Part shown: positions 41,917 through 45,742 of the stretch, in pieces
Numbering within the stretch: position 1 is the first letter of the stretch
Layout: each line of letters opens with the position of its first letter
Assembly: GCA_031258305.1 (NCBI GenBank)
Contig: JAIRNA010000035.1
Location: forward strand, 1-45,742
Length of the DNA stretch: 45,742 nt
DNA from: Treponema sp.
Lineage (GTDB): Bacteria; Spirochaetota; Spirochaetia; Treponematales; Breznakiellaceae
Direction of reading: 5' to 3'
Translations under genes and position numbers: made by a program
Notes under the pieces: model-generated
What the model saw: the letters and a program-made list of their open reading frames with translations, nothing else
Database searches by the model: none
Told to the model about the DNA's origin: nothing

Positions 41917-42429
41917 TTATCCCCATAGTAAATTAACGAGAAGTCCGTTGATTTCTTCAAGACGGGTGAGTATCTTCATTTGGTCTGCTTGCCCCGCGAG
42001 TAGTACCATAACAAGCTGTTCGAGCTTTTGATCGATGACCTTCACTTGAAAAAAAACATGCTGTCCTTCTTCGCGTTTTCTACGGATACCAGTTTTTTTC
42101 TCTATGTCGTAAGTATTTTTTACCATAAAATTGAGAAAATCACGCACAGCCTTCTTGTAACGGAGAATTTCTTGAGGAAGCGGATGGTTTCTCAATTCAT
42201 CTCCCTTACTGTGAATTTCATTCATCAATTTGTCGATGGTTTCCTGCGTGACCTCAAGATTCTCCATATCGGCAATTTCGGCGTCCTGTTCCATCTTTTT
42301 AAGCAAGTTAAAGAATGGAAACTTTGTACGGATAGGCTTCGTTTTTTTTGTATCGGAATTTTGAGCGAGAGTCGATTGAAAGAACGAAGGAGCTATATAA
42401 GCCGCTGAAAACCCATCTATTTTTTCCAT
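41917..42429 (-). CDS. YaaR (DUF327) family protein
   Basis: 170 residues. A low-complexity N-terminus is followed by the helical DUF327 core: MNEIHSKGDELRNHPLPQEILRYKKAVRDFLNFMVKNTYDIEK, with VKVIDQKLEQLVMVLLAGQADQMKILTRLEEINGLLVNLL at the end. Function unknown. In Bacillus yaaR sits close to yaaT, and here it again precedes the YaaT-like gene, a conserved pairing. Its start lies inside the bactofilin gene (13-nt overlap), so the two are translationally coupled. Confidence 0.8.
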   Translation of the reverse strand: MEKIDGFSAAYIAPSFFQSTLAQNSDTKKTKPIRTKFPFFNLLKKMEQDAEIADMENLEVTQETIDKLMNEIHSKGDELRNHPLPQEILRYKKAVRDFLNFMVKNTYDIEKKTGIRRKREEGQHVFFQVKVIDQKLEQLVMVLLAGQADQMKILTRLEEINGLLVNLLWG

Positions 42430-42845
42430 TTTTTAGATTCTTTCAGACTAGAAAGCGCCAGATGGATGCCTTTAGCGTCCTGGTACTTGGCGATGGTCGC
42501 ATCCCATTCTTCGTTGGTTGCGCAGACCGCGACTTTGCCGTGAATCATACAGCCGTCGTCCGCTTGTATGCGCCTTGTGATGATGTCACCCATCACAAGG
42601 CCGCTCGCAAGTACGATGAGTCTTTCACTGGCAATAACATTGCCATAGACAACTCCACCTATGGTTATCGTTGTTCCAGATACATCGCTCTTCATACGCG
42701 CCTTTTCGCTAATGATGATTCTGCCTTTTGAGTGGAGATTACCCAACAGACTACCGTCCACACGGGTAAACCCCCGCGTTTCAACATTGCCCACAACGCT
42801 TGAGCCGTCTCCTATTATTGTGTTTAGAACGAATTCTTTGGACAT
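42417..42845 (-). CDS. Bactofilin
   Basis: 142 residues with the bactofilin beta-helix: short repeats such as TIIGDGSSVVGNVETRGFTRVDGSLLGNLHSKG and GGVVYGNVIASERLIVLASGLVMGDI, flanked by short unstructured ends. Bactofilins polymerise without nucleotides into membrane-bound filaments and position cell-wall enzymes. The M23 peptidase gene lies 21 nt upstream, the arrangement also known for CcmA with Csd-type peptidases in Helicobacter, pointing to a cell-shape role. Confidence 0.92.
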   Translation of the reverse strand: MSKEFVLNTIIGDGSSVVGNVETRGFTRVDGSLLGNLHSKGRIIISEKARMKSDVSGTTITIGGVVYGNVIASERLIVLASGLVMGDIITRRIQADDGCMIHGKVAVCATNEEWDATIAKYQDAKGIHLALSSLKESKKWKK

Positions 42846-42866
42846 TTTTATTCCTTCATTAGTTAT

Positions 42867-43895
42867 CTATTTTGCCGTTCTTGCCAATGAGGAACGGATG
42901 TTAAGATATCTCTGAGGATCCACGACATCGGAACCGATGTGGATTTCGTAATGTAGATGGGGCCCTGTTGAAAGACCTGTATTGCCGATGTATCCAATAA
43001 CTTCGTTTTGCTGAACACGCTGACCCATTCTGACCCGCACACTGAGCAAGTGTCCATAACGGGTATAGAAGCCATGTTTGTGTTTTATGATAATATAATT
43101 GCCAAATCCACCTGCATCGTAATCAACGGTAACAACTTGACCGTCAGCGGACGCGACAATAGGATCGCCTTGACGGTAAGTGGAGAGGTCTATGCCTTTA
43201 TGAATGTAGTATTGACCTGTGAAAGGGTTTTTCTGCTGTCCAAATCGAAAGGAAATATGGCCTATACCCCCTTTTATGGGCCAAATACTGGGAATCTCCG
43301 TGAGGAGGGCGCTTTGCGAATTAAGCAAGGCGCCGATTTCCGTTATCGGTTTTACTGCATTCTCAAGGTAACTCCTGAGCCGCTGTAGGTCGTTTATCTC
43401 CCGAAGCGAACCTTCCGGCATTTCCTGGATATTAAAAAACGAAGAAAGGTCGCCATTTTGAGAGGACGCGCCGTCAGAGTCTGCCACATCCACACCAAGC
43501 GAAGAAAGCGTGCCGGAAAGAGCCGACTCGAAACTTTTTGCCTTTAACATAAGTTGCTTTGTTTCATCGCGTATCTGGTCAAGGCTTGCCTGGGTCGCCT
43601 GTAGACGGCTGTCTTTGTCAGAAAAGGTATTCACACTCCCTAACCGTAAAGACCCCTGATAAAAAACTCCCACCCCTAGCCCCGCAACCATGACAACAAA
43701 GCATAGTATCGTTAATATATTTATATGAAAATTATAAACCTTTTTTTCAGAATGAGGAACAAGAACCACCGTATATTGTTTTGTCAGCCCTCTGAAAAGG
43801 AACTTACAGAAACTGCCAATACCTCTGATAACGAGAATAACTCCTCGCTTCATCCTTTGTACAGCGTTATTTTCAAAACGTTTGTAATTCCGCAT
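42867..43895 (-). CDS. M23 family metallopeptidase (LytM-like), membrane-anchored
   Basis: 342 residues from MRNYKRFEN, with GAGGCGG upstream; an ATG at 43922 adds nine residues. One membrane span (about 58-82, ILTILCFVVMVAGLGVGVFY). A periplasmic coiled coil (about 95-190, LQATQASLDQIRDETKQLML) follows, then the M23 domain (about 215-325) with zinc ligands in HKGIDLS and HLHYEI. FRFGQQKNPFTG and YGHLLSVRVRMGQRV are family marks. It would cut peptide cross-links in peptidoglycan. First gene of the operon with bactofilin, YaaR-like and RicT-like genes. Confidence 0.93.
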   Translation of the reverse strand: MRNYKRFENNAVQRMKRGVILVIRGIGSFCKFLFRGLTKQYTVVLVPHSEKKVYNFHINILTILCFVVMVAGLGVGVFYQGSLRLGSVNTFSDKDSRLQATQASLDQIRDETKQLMLKAKSFESALSGTLSSLGVDVADSDGASSQNGDLSSFFNIQEMPEGSLREINDLQRLRSYLENAVKPITEIGALLNSQSALLTEIPSIWPIKGGIGHISFRFGQQKNPFTGQYYIHKGIDLSTYRQGDPIVASADGQVVTVDYDAGGFGNYIIIKHKHGFYTRYGHLLSVRVRMGQRVQQNEVIGYIGNTGLSTGPHLHYEIHIGSDVVDPQRYLNIRSSLARTAK

Positions 43896-43959
43896 GACTA
43901 CCGCCTCTTTTTTAAAGAACATCCTACCATCTTCTCAAAGCAATCTTGAGATTTTTCTA

Positions 43960-43987
43960 GTTTTACATATTAAAAGAATAATGTCAA
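43960..43987 (-). promoter_or_regulatory. Possible promoter of the M23-bactofilin operon
   Basis: Minus-strand TTGACA (43982-43987) with TAAAAC about 15-16 nt downstream. The -35 is perfect, the -10 weak. The leader would be about 60 nt. Confidence 0.35.
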
Positions 43988-44108
43988 GTCTTTTTTAATG
44001 ACAAACCATAAATTTAAAGTTTTTGCCCCTTCGTTAGCAAACCGCCGACTCTCCAAGGCGGGTTGGGGGCGGGCGTTTCAAGCGCCGCTCTATGCGTCCG
44101 CGTATGCC

Positions 44109-44142
44109 CCCCGCAGGGGTCTGGCTTGAACCCCGCAGGGGT
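44109..44142. repeat. Two direct copies of a self-complementary GC-rich 12-mer
   Basis: CCCCGCAGGGGT occurs at 44109-44120 and 44131-44142 (22-nt period); each copy can fold on itself (CCCC/GGGG). They lie just after the DUF4469 gene on the minus strand, in a GC-rich intergenic stretch (44036-44145) that contrasts with the A/T-rich part just upstream. They may act as a terminator-like structure although no T-run follows. Confidence 0.5.
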
Positions 44143-44145
44143 GTG

Positions 44146-44904
44146 TTATGGCGAGGGGACGGTAAGCGACGCAGAGAAGACGATAGTACGGGGTTCCTTT
44201 AAGGAGGAACCGCCGTGGGTGTACTGGGTAACGATTTCCAGCGTGTATGCTCCGGGGGTAAGGGCGGGGATGATGCCGATGACTTTGGAGGCCGCGTTCT
44301 CCGCGAGATGCCCGGCGACTTTGATCCGCTGGGAGGGATCAGCGGCGGACACAAAGTACACGCCCACTTCCGGCTTGTCCCCTTCCACCTTGATCTTGTG
44401 GCCCGACACGTTAAACATCCCGCCGGGGCTCAGGGTTTCGTTGACGGCTTCGGTGCTTACGTCGATGAACTCGTCGATGTAGCCGGAGGAGTCGGCCAGG
44501 CCCTCTACCTCCACGACGATGTGTTCGGCCAGGGCGCGGAGGGGGGCGCGGGTGCGGAAGCGGAAGGTTACCGGGTGTTTGCCGGTGTCGTGGCCCTCGG
44601 TAACTTTGTCGAAGGTGCCGCCCACGTTGGGATGCACAGAGAAGTAACCCATGTTCACCGCGAAGCCGTCGCAGAGCTGATAGGCGGCCTCGCCGAAAAA
44701 CTGATGGACGTGTTCCACGAGGTCGTCGTAGCTGCCGGTGAAGCCGCCCCGGTTCTTGAGGGCCGCGCAGACCTCCTCGACGGCAAGGGTCGCCTCGTTG
44801 TCCGTGCGGGCGATATACGCGCCTTCCACTTTGGGCAGGTAGTTGGGATAGAGTTTTACCCGGACACGGTGTAAAACCTCGTTTTCGTTGTTGATGATTG
44901 CCAT
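44146..44904 (-). CDS. DUF4469 protein with N-terminal HU-like DNA-binding-type domain
   Basis: 252 residues. The N-terminal part (about 1-115) looks like the HU/IHF-type domain often fused to DUF4469 (YIARTDNEATLAVEEVCAALKNRGGF). The C-terminal Ig-like DUF4469 (about 150-250) has LSPGGMFNVSGHKIKVEGD, VGVYFVS, IIPALTPGAYTLEIVTQYTHGG and LKEPRTI. Function unknown; the domain pair is known from Bacteroidetes and spirochaetes. GC-rich compared with neighbours. No Shine-Dalgarno site before the ATG. It is divergent from the XRE gene with only 9 nt between the two ATGs. Confidence 0.75.
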   Translation of the reverse strand: MAIINNENEVLHRVRVKLYPNYLPKVEGAYIARTDNEATLAVEEVCAALKNRGGFTGSYDDLVEHVHQFFGEAAYQLCDGFAVNMGYFSVHPNVGGTFDKVTEGHDTGKHPVTFRFRTRAPLRALAEHIVVEVEGLADSSGYIDEFIDVSTEAVNETLSPGGMFNVSGHKIKVEGDKPEVGVYFVSAADPSQRIKVAGHLAENAASKVIGIIPALTPGAYTLEIVTQYTHGGSSLKEPRTIVFSASLTVPSP

Positions 44905-44913
44905 TTGTTTACT

Positions 44914-45372
44914 ATGGAAACTATAGAACAGAGAGTCGCTTTTCTAAGAAAGAAAGTGCTAGGGTTAAACCAGACTGAATTCGCCGTAAGAATTGGCTTA
45001 AAACAAAGTGTTGTATCCCAGTGGGAAGTGGGCATTACTCCGCTTAATGACAAGAACATCATACTAATCTGTCATATTTTTAAGGTTAATGAAGACTGGT
45101 TGCGCTACGGTGTGGGTGAAGTTTTCAATGCGAAAGACGATCCGATACTGCAAGAAATTATGGAGCTTGTAGAAAAAATGGACGAGCCGCAACGGCACGT
45201 GGTGTTAAACTATGTCCGCTGGTTTTTCAGTGAACAACAAGCTCTTATTGGCGAAGAGTCCCTGCCTGAAAAAGGGAGCAAGCCCGCCAGTCCGCCTGTC
45301 GGCTTTCCGCTTGAGCCGATACGCCCCGACAGCGACCCGTCCGACTTTATTGAAAAGAAACGCATTGGGTAG
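44914..45372 (+). CDS. XRE-family helix-turn-helix regulator
   Basis: 152 residues from METIEQRV. The N-terminal HTH (about 5-65) reads LRKKVLGLNQTEFAVRIGLKQSVVSQWEVGITPLNDKNI, followed by NEDWLRYGVGEVF, the common C-cap of XRE proteins. A helix (about 75-105) may dimerise; the tail is Pro-rich. No Shine-Dalgarno site is visible; a TTG at 44905 is an alternative start. The divergent DUF4469 gene starts 9 nt away, so the regulator could bind between or inside the genes and control both. Confidence 0.85.
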   Translation: METIEQRVAFLRKKVLGLNQTEFAVRIGLKQSVVSQWEVGITPLNDKNIILICHIFKVNEDWLRYGVGEVFNAKDDPILQEIMELVEKMDEPQRHVVLNYVRWFFSEQQALIGEESLPEKGSKPASPPVGFPLEPIRPDSDPSDFIEKKRIG

Positions 45373-45436
45373 ACTCGAATGGCGCGATTTACCCGAAACA
45401 CATATGGAGAAGACGATAAAAAATAATAGTTGTCTC

Positions 45437-45465
45437 TTGACATGTAAGGCAAAAAGCAATACACT
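45437..45465 (+). promoter_or_regulatory. Promoter placing the start at the brnT ATG
   Basis: Perfect TTGACA (45437-45442), 17-nt spacer, TACACT (45460-45465), then exactly 6 nt to ATG 45472, with no Shine-Dalgarno site. Confidence 0.65.
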
Positions 45466-45471
45466 AAAACC

Positions 45472-45742
45472 ATGGAAGAGCGCAGGATCGTCTGGGACGA
45501 AAACAAGAACACGGCAAACAAGCTGAAACACAAAATCGGCTTTGAAGACGCTCAATACGTGTTCGCCGATCTAGATCGCATTGAGCGCATAGACGAAAAC
45601 AACACATCCGGCGAGATACGATGGCAGACAATCGGCAGAGTCGGCAGTCTTTTGTTTGTTGTCTATACGGAACGCGGGGAAGAAACGCGCCTGATCACGG
45701 CGCGGGAAGCTGAAAGATATGAGAGGAGGAGTTATAATGGGT
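45472..45742 (+). CDS. brnT: BrnT-family toxin, 3' end beyond window
   Basis: The 90 codons visible run to the window edge. The start MEERRIVWDENKNTANKLKH followed by FEDAQYVFAD, the middle GEIRWQTIGRVG, LLFVVYTERGEE, and the end RLITAREAERYERR fit BrnT, a small RelE-fold ribonuclease toxin of type II toxin-antitoxin systems. An ATG at 45737 preceded by GAGGAGG overlaps the end of the frame and is probably the start of the brnA antitoxin gene, of which only two codons are visible. BrnA normally represses the operon with BrnT. Confidence 0.88.
   Translation, partial: MEERRIVWDENKNTANKLKHKIGFEDAQYVFADLDRIERIDENNTSGEIRWQTIGRVGSLLFVVYTERGEETRLITAREAERYERRSYNG
45737..45742 (+). CDS. Start of a probable brnA antitoxin gene (two codons only)
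   Basis: ATG at 45737 with GAGGAGG 8 nt upstream, overlapping the 3' part of brnT. Identified only by position behind brnT. Confidence 0.35.

Noticed and set aside
44215-44874. Plus-strand 219-codon frame opposite the DUF4469 gene
   Set aside because: Gly/Ala/Val-rich shadow frame in GC-rich sequence; the minus-strand frame carries recognisable domains.

Overview
The window looks like a chromosomal segment of a spirochaete, most likely a fibre-degrading gut Treponema. The inference rests on family content and not on a 16S gene: an LplABC-type sugar ABC operon, a TmpC/PnrA-like purine-nucleoside lipoprotein, CheX, PtsI without visible PTS permeases, bactofilin with an M23 peptidase, YaaR/RicT-like proteins, a DUF4469 protein, spirochaete-style lipoboxes, and frequent GTG and TTG starts. 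Core genes are moderately GC-balanced. Several defence genes are visibly A/T-rich and look acquired.

Layout. 0-5.5 kb (minus): an FtsX-type ABC exporter with an ECF sigma factor and a small membrane protein in one operon, then a dicarboxylate/amino-acid symporter with a TPR protein. 6-13.2 kb (plus): the proteostasis block tig-clpP-clpX and clpC, split by an A/T-rich solitary D12 adenine methyltransferase. 13.2-18.9 kb (minus): a DUF6941 protein, a signalling operon (CheY-like, CheX, diacylglycerol-kinase-like, membrane CheA-like kinase), and a diguanylate cyclase. 18.9-24 kb (plus): tRNA-Thr(CGU), a large single-chain restriction-modification enzyme, an RlpA/SPOR protein and Rex. 24-27.8 kb (minus): a flavin split-barrel protein, DUF58, a CopZ-like chaperone, a MerR-type regulator and Der. 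28-30.3 kb: an A/T-rich island with a gene remnant, small ORFs and an HNH endonuclease/methyltransferase pair. 30.4-32.2 kb: ptsI. 32.3-38.7 kb (plus): a sugar ABC importer (binding protein plus two permeases) followed by two GH10 xylanases. 38.9-40.8 kb: a shortened nucleoside-type ABC locus. 40.8-43.9 kb (minus): RicT-like, YaaR-like, bactofilin and M23 peptidase. 44-45.7 kb: a DUF4469 protein divergent from an XRE regulator, then a BrnT toxin cut by the window edge.

The most notable observation is the second GH10 gene (37529-38686). It carries every expected GH10 segment once but in circularly permuted order: a lipoprotein signal, then the catalytic C-terminal part (acid/base E66, nucleophile E195), then the native N-terminal part. 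It sits directly behind a conventional CBM-GH10 xylanase.

A second cross-cutting signal is promoter geometry. Five unrelated genes (copZ-like, diguanylate cyclase, type IIG enzyme, the methyltransferase of the HNH system, brnT) have a sigma-70-like -10 hexamer followed by exactly 6 nt and then ATG, with a -35 element 17-18 nt further up and no Shine-Dalgarno sequence. This predicts leaderless mRNAs. Most of the other genes have clear Shine-Dalgarno sites.

The xylanases and the sugar importer probably act together: secreted or lipid-anchored GH10 enzymes release xylo-oligosaccharides that the LplABC-like importer brings in. No ATPase subunit is encoded beside either importer, so a shared ATPase elsewhere is implied.
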